Shown piece by piece: positions 45,040 through 57,300 of a DNA stretch of 64,000 nucleotides. A program made the translations under genes and the position numbers. The notes under the pieces were generated by a model. That model was not told the DNA's origin. It saw nothing but the letters and a program-made list of their open reading frames with translations, and did not search any database. Where the stretch lies: assembly GCA_905221605.1 (NCBI GenBank), contig CAJNDS010000241.1:125748-189747 (forward strand), given 5' to 3'. This stretch comes from Symbiodinium natans (Eukaryota; Sar; Dinophyceae; Suessiales; Symbiodiniaceae). Each line of letters begins with the position of its first letter. The first letter of the stretch is position 1.

Positions 45040-47200
45040 ATGCGGAGAGACGCCGGACGCTGTGAGAGTATCCTCCCTTCAGATCGTTTTGTAGTGCATG
45101 CATCTTCAGGACACCCCCCCCCCCCGAGGTTCCAGGTTCAGGTGCGTTCCTGGCCTACAGGCTGTGATAGTGCTGAGGAGCCGGGACGACTTGAGTATGA
45201 GGTCATCACCCGGCGCCGCATGAAGTACAGTGAAGCCCGATAAGGTTCATGGAATTTCAAGGCACGTGAACTCTTTGCAGGTCTAAAACCCAAGAACACA
45301 TGTTGTGCAGTGGAACCATGCCGCTACTGGCAGTGCCGTTTGCTCGGCTTAAGCTGAGTTACATCCTTTTCCATGGACGAAGCTGCTCTGGACCACAGAG
45401 CGGGCCATCATGGGCTGGAGCCTGGAGCCGGCAGGGGCCGGATTACATATGAGCACATGCGTAGGAGTTTGTGTGCTTGTGTGAGAAAACAGAATCGAGG
45501 TGCGATCATGTGTTTGCTTTTGGTGTTACAGTTTGCAACCGTGCAAGGGATGCAACATGATGGACCACCCCAACAACCCACTGATCTTTCGGAAGTTCTT
45601 ACTGCACTAACAAGGGCGACCCAAGTTGGAATGAGTGCATTGCAAAGGTTGGAGCAACACGCAAGCAGTTCCGATGATTTGAACAGGAGGATTGAAAAGT
45701 GCAACAAAGGCGATCAAGGCACCGGATGTTTGGAACCCACAAGCTGCGGGAGAACACCAATGTGAGCACACATGGACGCCCATGAGCGCATACGAGCGCA
45801 GATGAGCACCAGTTGAGCACCCTTTGTGCTTAGAGCCCTAGCCCAATTCAAGGTATGGTTGCAATGTTGAACCCTGTTTACTGTGCCCCCCCCCCCGAAC
45901 AGTCGAGGCTGGATTTTGCCCTGTTTAAACGGGGCCAGGGGTTTATATCATTTGAATAGGGAGGAGTTTTAGATAAGTTTAAACGGGGCAGCGATGCCCG
46001 GCCTTCTTTTTTGAAGGCGCGCCACGTGGAATTTTCTTACGGCGCCCGGACGACTTGCCTTTAAAGAGGGACCCCCAAACAGTCAGGATGTCCTGAATAT
46101 CTCAGCCAAATTGACTTTATAGAGGAGGCCCCCACTAAACCAGGTCCAACATTAGGCATTTGCGACCTTTTTCAGGTTGCGGGCGGCGAGGGCCAGTACC
46201 TCTACGAGCCATCGCCGGAAGCGCTGGCTGTAAACTTGCCAAGCTGCCCACAAACGCTTTCGCTCGGGCTTGGCGTGCGAGGAGTCTCCAGCGGGCCAGT
46301 TGAGAGCTCAGACAGGATTTGAGATTTCGAAAAGATGCGAGGGCATGTTTTCCAAGGGAGCTCCAGATGGACAGCTGGAGAACTGCGGACCCCAACTTTG
46401 AGAGGGTGCTACACTTAGTTGTTCCAATGATGCCCACTGCCTGAAGCCGGATGCATCACATGCAACAAGAGAGGTGGAGGGATGTGCGGGGCCGTGCCCA
46501 GTCCAAGGTTGTCTACGTACCCTTTGTGCCGGACACAATTGCTAGGGTCGATGCAGACAGAGCGGGAAACACTGCCCGGCGCTGAGTCTTCGGATCTCCT
46601 CCGTTTTTCCGTTTTCAGGCGTTTTCATGACATTTCATGGCATTGCACGGCATGTCATGGCCTGCCTCGAGGTTTACTTTACGCTGCCCTCCGACTACGT
46701 TGAGGCACGTAGACAACGTAGACAACGTAAGCCAGAGCAGCGCCAATGATTGCTGTAAGTTACCGTGAATGGTTCGCAGAAGACGGCCTTCACCTGCCGA
46801 AAGCGCATTGTTGACGAGCGCGGCCTGCTGGTCATCCCCCGCGGACCCTTCGCCGAGCCCCAAAAAGAGAGAATGAGCCAGAATGAGCCATAATGAGCCT
46901 TCAATCCTTGGATGCTTTGCACCAGGTTTCTCTCCAAGAGCCCAAGAAGAGACTGCAGTTTTGGCGTCTCAGGTCAAGGCGCTGCTTCCTCCGGAGGGCA
47001 AGTCCCATGCCCTCCGCCGCCGCGATGGAAAGCCCCGACCACTGCATGGCCCGGGCCCCATCCGACTCCGAAAGGGGACGTTCTTGACGATGCATGTTCT
47101 TTGGAGCACCGCGTCGTGCCGAGGCACGGCCCCAGCAGCGGTGCCCTTAGGTGTAGAACTGTTGGAGGTCAAGAGCGAATCGTACATGGGATGCCGAGGC
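45040..47200. other. Mostly unassigned stretch
   Basis: The + frame at 45373-45765 contains a helical segment (LSEVLTALTRATQVGMSAL) of the kind seen at the start of some dinoflagellate retroelement gag-like proteins, but nothing else of an element was found. GTTTAAACGGGGC occurs twice, at 45923 and 45977. The 46883-47374 frame is GC-rich and unassigned. Confidence 0.3.
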
Positions 47201-47210
47201 ACCGGCAGAC

Positions 47211-47438
47211 ATGCCCCAGCCGGCAGGACAGGTGAGGAGAGCAGCCGGAGTGAAGAGCATTGTCCCCCCATTTGCGCCTGTGAGCAGGTCTTCCCGGAAA
47301 CAAGCCCGGGTGTACCGGAGCCCCCAGTCTACAGGCCGAGAGATCTTAGCTCAGCTGCTCACGCGGCTGTTTGAACCTCGTGCTGTCACTCTTCCGAATC
47401 CTCTAGCACGGGCACGGCCAGTCAGAGTCTGCACTTAG
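47211..47438 (+). CDS. Coding-like frame of unknown function
   Basis: A GC-rich open frame with good codon character encodes a basic segment (IVPPFAPVSRSSRKQAR) and then a helix (GREILAQLLTRLFEPRAV). Other frames in this stretch are also open. No family recognised, and its exon borders are not fixed. Confidence 0.3.
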   Translation: MPQPAGQVRRAAGVKSIVPPFAPVSRSSRKQARVYRSPQSTGREILAQLLTRLFEPRAVTLPNPLARARPVRVCT

Positions 47439-47579
47439 ATTCTGTGATTGATTCTGCTTCCTTTGGGCATTTGGCACATGTTGGGGCACATTTTGGGGCA
47501 TTTGGGGCACGTTTCACCGTGCAGGCCTTTTGGTGGCTTAGACCGTCTTGACAGCGCCAAAAACCGCTTCAAGAGATAC

Positions 47580-47680
47580 TTCAAGGCGCACCCCTGTGTG
47601 AGAAGCATTGAGAAGCGTTGAGTGAGAAGCGTTGTGAACGAGTGAGTTGTGAAGAGTGAGTTGTGAGTCACAGCGCTCAA
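47580..47680 (+). repeat. Short tandem GAGAAGCGTTG / GAGTGAGTTGTGA units
   Basis: Degenerate repeats of about 10-12 bp, such as GAGAAGCATTGAGAAGCGTTG, then GTGAGTTGTGA twice. Confidence 0.6.
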
Positions 47681-47994
47681 GTGCTCGGTGTAGCTATGGC
47701 AGGAGTCCAACCGCTTTGCGCCCCTGGACCTCAGAGACCGGGCCGAGGGCGAAAGCAGTGAAGGAGGAGAAGAAGGCGAAGCAGCAGACGCCAACGATAG
47801 TGGCAGAGAAGGCACGGACATGGACGCCTGAGAAGACTTTGAGTTGAAACTCTGGAGATCTGAGATGTGCGAAGCTGAGAATGAGTTTACGGTCTCTTCT
47901 CGAGACGCTCCCATGTTCTCGTGGCTTTGCGGCGAGAGGCGAGAAAACGAAGTGAGCTTCATAGCCTTAGGAGGTCTCGAACTTTTTTTGTCGT

Positions 47995-48425
47995 TGCTGT
48001 TGCTGTTGGAAGAAGGTGTTTTTTTCTCGGATTTAGGGCCTCAGAGTTCTAGGGTTGAGGGTTCTCAGGGTTTCTTTTGGGTTTTGTAGGATTGCATCGG
48101 TGGCAGAACCCGCGAAGACCCGCGAAGATGCGAGGCGTCACTTGAAGTCACTCGGCGTCACTCGACGCTTTGCGTCGCTCGGCGTCGCTCGGGGTGGCTC
48201 GGCGTCGGTCGGTGGGCGTTTTTTTTGCGACCATACCGTTCGTTTTTAGGGTTAACGGTTTTGTCCCCAGATTCCTCACCTATCTGTGTGCGAGGTGTGC
48301 TTGGTTTCGTCGGCATGCAACTGTCTTTTGATCACGGTTTAGGGTTTCAGGTGTTCTTGGGTCAAGGGCTTTCAGGGCTTCGGGTGTTTAGGTTTTAGGC
48401 TTTAGGGCTTTTGGGGTTGAAGGAG
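47995..48425 (+). repeat. Telomere-like TTTAGGG debris with a GGCGTCGCTC decamer array
   Basis: TTTAGGGCC, TAGGGTTGAGGG, TTTTTAGGGTTAACGG, GTTTAGGGTTTCAGG and TAGGCTTTAGGGC occur within 430 bp. At 48140-48215 a degenerate 10-bp repeat (GGCGTCGCTC and variants) interrupts them. The TTTAGGG core is the plant and dinoflagellate-type telomere motif, but copies are scattered and mutated. Confidence 0.6.
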
Positions 48426-48659
48426 TATTGTTGCAGCAAGCGGTCGCTTGGGTTGCAGCGTGCTGAAGTCTGCAGAGCCGAGAGTTGGAATGGTTCAACT
48501 GTGAGATTCTCTGCGTTTCTCTGCGTCCGGAGTCTCCTGCGGTGGCTTAGGGAGACCTCTTGGCGTCGTCTCTTCCGATCGAAGGGAAATGACGGGGCAG
48601 CAATTTTGGCTGATGGCTCAACCCCGTGCTTTAACTCCAATGTGGAGCAGGATGCCTGA

Positions 48660-48960
48660 TTCAGACGCCTTTAGCTCCATTGTCGCTTTGTTTGTTTCTA
48701 CTGCCCCTTTATTAACAGGACCAGCGAATATACTATAACAGCATGAATTTTACTGCCAAAAGGAACAAATGTCCAAAAATAATAAAATTGCAACTTTCTT
48801 AATTTCAAAATTCATGCACTTTGCTCACTTTATTCATTAAGTTTATTAGTATTCCAAGAGCTTACTATTACCGTAATAATATAATAAAGAACGTAGTGAG
48901 GCTTATATTGCTCTCGTAGGGAATATACATTTTGTACATCAAGATCAAAAATGGGCCTCC
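48660..48960. other. AT-rich island
   Basis: About 300 bp are strongly A+T-rich (words such as AATAATAAAATTG and TACCGTAATAATATAATAAAG) between GC-rich flanks, with no long frame. It could be an insertion of organelle-like DNA or an AT-rich mobile element. I found no match to a mitochondrial or plastid gene that I know. Confidence 0.45.
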
Positions 48961-48999
48961 TTAAGGCGACCTAGGTTGTATTCCCTCAACACGTCGGGA

Positions 49000-49080
49000 G
49001 CTTTTTAGGGTTGATGGTTTTAGGGTTTCGGGTCTCTTACGGTTTAAGGTAGGGTTTCGGGTTTTCAGGGTTCAAGGATC
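49000..49080 (+). repeat. Telomere-like TTTAGGG debris
   Basis: TTTTTAGGGTTGATGG, TTTTAGGGTTTCGGG and GGTAGGGTTTCGGG lie in direct order just downstream of the AT-rich island. Confidence 0.6.
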
Positions 49081-52000
49081 CTCAACCTGAAGACTTAAAT
49101 GTACCATGTGTCAGAGTGTCTATGGTCCTCCCGTAGTACCCACGCGCAGCGATGTGCGCCCGAATTGTCGCAGTCTGTTCGCGTTTCCTGAACGTCGGCT
49201 CCTGAGTTTCCCCGGTCCCGACTTTGGGTCTGAGTTTCGAAACCAAGCTTGGGTCCCTCAAGCTTCTTGTGCGGGGTTCGTCGTATAGTGCATGCTGCTT
49301 CGGCCCATCGCCAAGTGCTGTCGGGTTGTGCAGCATCGCTGGCTGTCGGGCACAGGACTCTCAACAATGCCTGGGAGGACACGGTGGTTTAGCCGTGCCG
49401 TGGTTTGTTCTATATGTTCGGGCATGTTCACAAGCAACATCGACCTCATAAGTCATGCTGGTGTTTCGATCGAGCAGCCGGAGCTCACGTCGCAAGCCTC
49501 AGCCTGTTCAATCGGATGTGCCCAACTCAACCTGGCCCCTTTCAAGGGCATGAGACGCTGTTGCCAGTACCCGCATGGCCTGTCGCCGGTTTTGACGGTG
49601 CTGGGCCAGTTTTGAATTCTTTGTTGCCAGCAACATCAAGGCAACACCAGGTGATTAAAGAAACTGACCAGCCCAACGATTTCAAAAATGAAGTACAAAA
49701 TTCTTCCAAATTCATCCCTCGTCAGGACCTGGGGTGAGGTTTCCTTCCCCATAGACCAACTTTGACACACAACCAGTCCGGAGTCCATTGTGTTCCGTTT
49801 GTTCAGCGTTGTGGCTCAGGGACAGGTGACAACATGCCAGATCTCTCATCAAGGTATGTGGATCCACTTCCCAGTAAGTTTAAGGTGTCTTCAAGGGTCT
49901 TCCGAATATTGTCCAAGCATCATCAAAGAGCATGTTGCGCTGGAAGTAGTTGCAGCCTGATGCAATGCAGCGCCAGTGCACACCTCAGCCGGATCAGCGT
50001 TTTGGATAGACTGCCCAAACTTGGGTTGCCAGTTTTTCGCCACCCGTTTCGCATGCATGCAAGCGCACTCAATAAGGTTTTTCTCCAGGGCGGCGTTGAT
50101 CCTGGTTCTCGCGGCCATTGCTGCCGCGGACTGACAATAGTTGCAAAGCTTCTCTTCTTTGTTCAACCAGCGACGAAACGTGAACAGCCAGCAAACTGTC
50201 GTTTCAAGCTACAGTGACATCTAAGTCGGGCTTTGACATTGAAGCCCACGATGCCGTGGGACAAACTTGCGCCTTTTCCCAAGCATTGACGTGCAAAGTG
50301 CTTTTCGGGTGTTCCGTGTCGCAGTCAAGTGCAGCTTCGTTTGGCAGCAAGAATTCCCTCCACAGAGATACTCTGTTGTTGGAGGCAAGCGCGATGGACC
50401 AAGAAGCGATCAAGTTGTGGACTTGGGCACACGCGGCGGCACGCCACAGCAGGAGAATTTCGCAGCGACGTATGGAGCCTGCACTGGCCTGCACCTAGGC
50501 AAATCAAGCGAATGATGGGTGGTCAGGACTGTGCAGAATTTTTTCAAGACAGCATTGTGACTCATTGTGACCCCATGCAGCAGCACAATTGTGTGAAAGA
50601 AAGGATGCTTCGGATGTTGCCGGTTGGGGCCATCAGGCTGGGCCACGCGATTTCCTGTCTGAACTTCGGCGTCGGTTTTCTAGCAGCCACTCGCATGTCC
50701 AATTTTCGTTGGAGTTCAGATTTCAGATCTTTCCTCCCTCATGGTCGTCTACCGGGATTCTGTCGGGATGTGCGGCTGTGAAATTAGACATTGCTGGTGT
50801 GCGTCAGCCATCCGCGTCATGGGCATTGCACAGCAGAGGCTGCAGAGGCTGTAGCGGCTGTAGCGGCTGTACGAATTCGGATCCCCAGGTGAGTGACACT
50901 TATCCGGACACAGCGCGGCTTCATTTCCAGGCGCGCACACAGCAGATGCTAAGAGTTGGAGAGCCAACAACAACTTTTTGTGCGTGCTGCCCAGGTCCAC
51001 GAGGATTCTGAAGGTGGCTTCTGCGGCGAGAAGAGAGTTGCAAAGTGTCAGGCAGAATCGGCTGCGAATGGGTAGAATGGTGAAGTGTTCTCAGTTCTCA
51101 GCTCCAAACTGTCTAAACCAAGTCATGACAGTGCCAGGACAACATCTGCCTCTTGGAAGCCATCAAGCACTTTTACGGCAAGGCCAGGGATTTGAGGGAA
51201 TCTGAGAGGGCAAAATCTCTGCGCAAGATGAGCCAAGCTGAGACCCCATGCAGAGGTCTTGTATGATGAAGGCAGAAGGCGCGGGTGGGTCCAACGACGG
51301 GTCCAGCATAGCCTGAGATAAGTGGGACTTCTTGACAGAGAGGGCATCGAGACCAAGCACAGAAGCAAAGCGAGCCCTGTCAAGGGCCTTTTGTCTACAT
51401 TGCAAGGATCGAGTACCCTGCAATCGAGTACAACAAGGTTGCCAAGGCTCGCTTTGCATGTTGCACGTGGTCATGGCCACCTACAACGTGCTGACAAGGG
51501 CATCAAATTTTCAGATGCAGACTTTCTAAAGATGCTCATCAATCTCATCGGTGCCGGCCTAATCGGCCGTCGCTTCGTGGTTTCCCATTGTGCCGCTTCG
51601 TGCTTGCAGGCGAAACGGAGAATTCACGCACTTTGAGGGGAGGTGTCTATTGTATCTTGTAACTCATGTATCTTCGAAAGGTTGGCCCTGAGAGACTGAG
51701 AGATTTGTGATCTTTGCGGTGCTTGCAAGCGGTTGTCTAAGGCGACTTGCACCAGCTGCTGCCCAAGATGCTGTCCAGTCTTGCTCAATCTCTGACAAAA
51801 GTTCATGTCTTGCCATTTTGCTCCCAGTGATTTGTGGAAATATTTTGAAACATCCAAACGTCCCATGTCTGCCGTGAGCATCGAGCACAGTTCTCCCCAG
51901 AGGGCTCGAGAAGCTCGAAAGAAGCGGCTCCAAGTTCGGGGAATGTGATGGGGGTGGCCATTGAACACATTATAACACACTGAAGGCGTGATGAAATGAC

Positions 52001-53600
52001 TTGCGTAAAGCATTGCCCTCTGAAAGGTGCTGAAATTAGTGTTTAACTTCCCTGACATTGGAAGTTGACATGGCGCTTGTGGCACCGAAGGATGCCGAAG
52101 GCCGCAATTCCAAAAAGTTCGTGGCGCCCTCCGCAAGTCTCTCAAATGCCCCAAACTTATGCACAGAGTTGTGACGTGTTTTGACGGCTTTTTAACGGCG
52201 TGATGGGTGATAGGGAAATTCGTTTATAGTCTTCCTACTTGTGCACTTCTCAGATTTCATCAACAGTGTTGCGCCAGAACACAAAAGTCTCAGAAACGTG
52301 AGATGAGTATGCTTCCTTGCTCACAGGTCAAATTAACACACTGGAGAACAGAGGGTCCTTCCAGCGAGGAATGAACGATACTCACGCCTTGCCGAGGCCT
52401 ATGCATGTTGGCTTTGCGCAAGACGACAGCGGCAGGAAAGTGCAAGTGAAGTTTCGAGGCCGAATGCTTTTCCTTTGACGAGCTGCCTATTGTCAAGGTT
52501 TGTAACACGCGCTTTGGTCGAATACGGGCTCAGAAGTCACCGGAACTGGAACCTTTTCTGACGTCGAAGATCTTCCAAAGCAAATCAACGTTCCTTCGCA
52601 GGTCAGACCATGTCCCTGTACGACGTCTGGGACAAAGCCATATCGGAGGCCTCCCGCGCCATTTCCAGGGCTCAACATTCATGCGTGGGAGAGTGAATGA
52701 GTGAATGAGAGAGGAAAGGGCTAAAACCAAATGTGGGGCACTGGCCCGGGGCTTGTCTTTACCTCTTTCTTTCTTGTTTTTGCTCTCTCTATCTCTCTCT
52801 CTCTCTCATCTAGAGGAAATAGGCTTCCTAGTCAGAGGAATCGAGCTTCTCTAATGAGAATATGGAAAGGACATTGACATTGAGGTTTCAGGGTCGTAGG
52901 GTATGGACCCAAAACAATCCCGTAGAATACATTGATTTGGTCACCCCAAGCGCAGGCAGTCCGGACGGAAGAGAGCAACTATTGGCTTGGTGGCCCTCGG
53001 CTCAGAGCTGAAAACGCTCTGCCTGCGCTCTGATCTCTCTCTTCACTTCAAAAGTCTCCCCGAGAGTTTCTGAGCTGGGGAGCCCTTCAGGCTGGACGCA
53101 CGTCCGGGCCGTCAGCCATCATCCCAGGAAAATTCTCTCAGTCGCGCGCAGCAGGTCATGTAATGAACGTAATGTCATTATATTCATTATACGCCCTTCA
53201 TCAGTGTATTTGTGCGATTTCTGCAAATCCAAGAATCAACGCAATACGCTGAGCTGGAGCTGCCCAGTGTGCAGGTAGCGAGTGGGACTTCGACAAGAGG
53301 AAGTGGAAGGAGGCCGATATCGCATTCAAATCGTGACCGTGGCCCAGTGCCTTCCCCAAGATTGGCTGCATGTTCTGATGGTTCTCATGTCGCAACCTTT
53401 TTGCTAGGATGGGGCCTTCAAGAGTTTTGACCGCTGGATGGAGGAAGCCGTCCAGTTTTCATGCAAGAAGGCGCCAGTGCCAAACACACTTTGTCGTACC
53501 TACAGTGTACCGTGCCCTGGCGTGCTCGTGTCTTGCTTCTTTGTACTGGAAATCTGTACGCTCTCTATTTGTCGGCTTCTTCTTGGACTCTCTTCTCCTT
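49081..53600. other. Unassigned stretch
   Basis: Frames with some coding character include about 51480-51636 (GIKFSDADFLKMLINLIGAG). A triple GGCTGTAGC unit lies at 50838-50872 and a CT-rich tract at 52775-52810. No family recognised on either strand. Confidence 0.3.
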
Positions 53601-53603
53601 GAG

Positions 53604-53768
53604 GCCTACACACATCCCGTGACCGGCCGGAAAATAGCGGGGCCGGGCGCAGAGCCTGGGCCTGTGGAGATCGATGAGGCGGCCTACCAGGACGCAGCGC
53701 GCATGGCGAAGGATGTCCTTATCGGTCTCATTGGGCCACTTTACTCGGGGCTCAAGCGCTTGGCTGCG
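53604..53768 (+). CDS. Exon of an unidentified helical protein
   Basis: A 55-codon exon in phase 0 at both ends sits between an AG|G acceptor (53602-53603) and a GT donor (53769). It reads HPVTGRKIAGPG, a short acidic linker, then a long amphipathic helix (AYQDAARMAKDVLIGLIG). The open frame continues to 53984 with more hydrophobic helices, which may be intron read-through. In size, phase and helical character it resembles the exon at 24-191. I do not recognise the family. Confidence 0.45.
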
Positions 53769-53989
53769 GTATGCGCGTGGTTTGCCAAACAACTTGCGTG
53801 TGTGCGTGAAGCTGCAGTGGGGGGGATTTCAGTACTTTGGGAACGCATTGGATTTACAGCAGTTGTGTGTGGCACAGCTAGGTTTTGGTTCAGGACATGC
53901 TTTTTGCCAATGACTTTGGTGTCTGAAGCCTTGATTCAGTCTGCATCTATTGTCAAGAGCGTCGTTGGCGCACTGCGTTTCTGAAGCTT

Positions 53990-54350
53990 TTGCTGCTCTG
54001 TGGGCAACTGCCGAAAAGTAGTGAAGTATTGGGTTTACCAAATCTTGTTCCAGAAACGTGTTCCAAGCATCCTTGGGCAGCCGTAGGAAGAGGCCGCTGC
54101 AAGTATCAGTGCTTTGGGGGCATTTGCCAAAGGAGTGCTTGTGACTGTGCGTTTTTGTCCCTGAAACGTCAAATGTCCTTGTTCCATTAGTTGAGGCAAA
54201 AGCGCAACAAAAAATATCCAGCGTCGTTCTGGCATGTTCGCAAGGCATGAACGCTTCTCACTGCACGCCTTGTGCCCGAAACGTCAAACATCTTTGTGCC
54301 ACATGTTGTAGAAAGAGGCAACAGCTCTGCATACTCCGGTGTTTTGGGCA
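53990..54350 (+). repeat. Degenerate ~113-bp tandem repeat, three copies
   Basis: The word GAAACGT recurs at 54053, 54163 and 54278 in the same context: a TTTGCCAAA / TTCGCAAGG segment before it and AGAGGC or AGGCAAAAGC followed by a T/G-rich segment after it. Copies 2 and 3 share most of GAAACGTCAAA..TC.TTGT.CCA. Confidence 0.6.
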
Positions 54351-57300
54351 TGGTCGCCATGTCGCTGGACGCCCTTGTCCAGCAATCCCCAAACACCCGC
54401 AAGACCCTTACGGCCAACGCCAAGCCAACGCCGTGAGCAAAGATTTTCCCAACTCGTCATCTCATTCTTACTCTGTTTCAAGCTTCGAGTCAGTCTTCAA
54501 GATGCACAGTTCCACCCAATCCTCAGAGTTGGGGCGTTCACGTGTTGCGCCTCATTCTGCCTCCCTTCATCTCCTCTGAAGAGTCTGCGAACGTGCAGCG
54601 ACTGCATCCATCGCTCCCGGCTGTCACCGTCCCTCCGCAGGCTCTCAAGAAAGGATGCACGCCTGCCGAGATCCGAGGTATTTGCCAGCATTTCATGATG
54701 TATCTCTTGCACCACTGTCGTCCAGACATCGAGTCTGGCTCTCATGTCAACCTTTGTGGTTTGCATTACTTCCTCACATTTGCAACCTTTGCAAAGTCCA
54801 CTTGGGGTTCAGTGAGGCTTTTCTTTCAGAGCTTTTTTTGGGTTTTGTCATGTCCTTTTGCGCCGCCCTCCGAAGTAGGAGCTGGCTGTGTTGGTTTGCT
54901 GCTGCATGCTCAAGACATACTTCACTAATTGCCCCAGCACTTCAACGTGCTGCTTTGCCCCATTCAGCCGCCCAGCTGGTGCAGAAGCACATGTAATGCG
55001 CGTGCATCATTAGCAACTTGGCTCAAACCCTGCTGCGCATCTTGCAAGGAACGAAATGTCTCCCGAGCTTCTCCTGTCTTCACCTGGGTTTGCGATGGCA
55101 CGTGAACTGCTGCTGGCGCAAAAATCTTGCTGAACTGCTGTTGCCGTGGTTGCCAACCACTTAGAGGGTGGTTGCTCTCAAAACCTCTGCTGGGAGGTGT
55201 TGCATGTTTGGGCTCGGTGATGGTGCTGGAAGCTGGTGATGCTTGCAGGATTTGCTGGATGATGCACCGCACACTATCGGGACTTTCATCCGGAGCATCA
55301 TATGGGGTTCCGTGCATCACCAGCTCCACAAGTCAGCATGCCCCGTTCCACACCGAAGTTCCCCAACCTGAGTTAGTGACTGGGCAACTCAGCCGGACAA
55401 GGAGGGCTGCACTAGTGTTACCACGCTTTGGGGGAACCACGGACCTGAGCTAAAGTAGTCCCGAACCCTTACAAAACACTTTCTCGATTTGTGCTGCAGG
55501 CCGTGTCATGCTGTGGGCTATGCCACACTTCCAAGGGGTCAGAGAGATCTGATGTTTCTCACACGTGCCATTCAGGAGTGGAGACATCTTTGGCTGCGTC
55601 AAATTCTGCCAGGAACTCGGTTGGCGGTCTGCAAAGATGGCGGCTAGCACGAGACCTTTAGACTTGCAGGCAGAGCCTGGGAAGGCATTTACAGTGACCT
55701 TACAGACTACAGTGACTACAATTGCAGTAAACCACAGCGGACCTCAACCCTCAAAGAGACTTGCACGATTGAATCCTCGGGTTCGTCGGCAGCTTGACTA
55801 TGCAATGTGGTGTAGGAACGACCTCTCGTTGCCCCAACTGCCGCTACCGGCAAGGATAGCTGGTGAGCGTACCGCTATTGTCCTGAATGACATCTTGGAC
55901 AACAAGGTGCGCGGCGCGGCATACCAGATGTAGGGCAGTTGACAAGTGAGACTGTGAGATAGATCTCCGCAGGGTGCCGCGCGGTTGGCAACCGGAAGCA
56001 AGGCCAGAAGGATCGATGATCTACGCCATTTACGCCTTGGATATCTCAAAGCTGCGAAACGGGAGCTGGTGAGGTGCACACCAAGGCTGATGAAGAGAAG
56101 GCCAAGGAACAGGCAGACATGGGTGGAAGATGGTGGAAGCTCAGTGTGTTGCATTCAGAAAAACCGTTGGAGCCTCCCTGAATCCCTGCTGCGCTAGGCT
56201 GCCTGGGAGGAGGACCTCTGCAATCCCCTGCATCCGCACAGCTGCAGCATGCTGCAGCATGCCGCACTCACACGTGCGTTCAGCCTCTGCGGTTGTGCCC
56301 GAGGAGAGACTGAAGCGGCAGAAAGAGGAGCGAAGAACGAGGTGGCTTTCGAATGCTTTCGGAATCTTTTGAGGGCATTGTCGAGCTTTATCGAGCTATC
56401 TCCTTCACGCAGAGAGATCTGCCCCTTCCCAAAAAGATCACGAAGATACAGCGCTTGGTTTCGCGCAGCTGCTTGTTTCCGGGTGTTGTTTCCGGGCCTG
56501 GCTTACGCACTTAGCTTGAGCACCGTGGAGCTAATCCAGCACTTGCAGGTCATCCGGATCTCTGGTGAACCGTGCTTGATTGAGCGACGAGATCATTGGA
56601 GTTTTTCCGTGTGATACCAGCAAGCTGTGATGGCATGCAGTCGTGTCACTTTGTGTTCCCATGGCTAGATCAATGTCGGAGCGTTCATGACCAACCTCTT
56701 TGTTGCCGTCGTGGCGCCGTACCCAGTTGTCCCCCGGGATTGGTCAAGGCTTGCTGCAGGATGCAGCTGGATGCAGCTGGATGCAACTGGTTCTTAGGCA
56801 GTGCACTGTAAGAAGAGAGAGTTGTGAGAATTGTCCACATGCAAGGGAGGGACCCCAGGAGTGCACTAGCGTGGTCACTAGTGTGCAATAGTACCCCTCA
56901 AGGGTTTGGAATGACAGCGCATCGCAACAGAATCTCTGAGAAGGCAAGGTGGGAGCCCCAGGTTCTTGGGGCTGAGACACGCAAGTGAAGGTTTTGGAAT
57001 TACTGTGCGAATGTGGCCAGCTCGGAAATAGAATTCTTCAGTTGCGCAGAAGCTTCTATGGAGCGCTGAAGCGAGGATGCGGAGAGAGGTGCCCGGAAAC
57101 AAAACGGAAGAGGAAGAAGATAATTGTAAACGCTTGCGGCGCCTCGGCAGCCGGGCGGGCCCACAGGAAAGGAGGAAGGAGAGGGGTCCAGAGAAGGGTC
57201 TCGGGCCCCAGAGGGGGGGGGGGGGCGACTTTTCACAGCATTGGTTTGCAGCTCCTCGAAGCGATGGGGGGGGGGGTCCCACAGGGTGGGGGGGGGGTGG

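Noticed and set aside
45373-45765. Retroelement gag-like protein
   Set aside because: Only a short helical segment is suggestive. No protease, integrase, reverse transcriptase or terminal repeat was found nearby.
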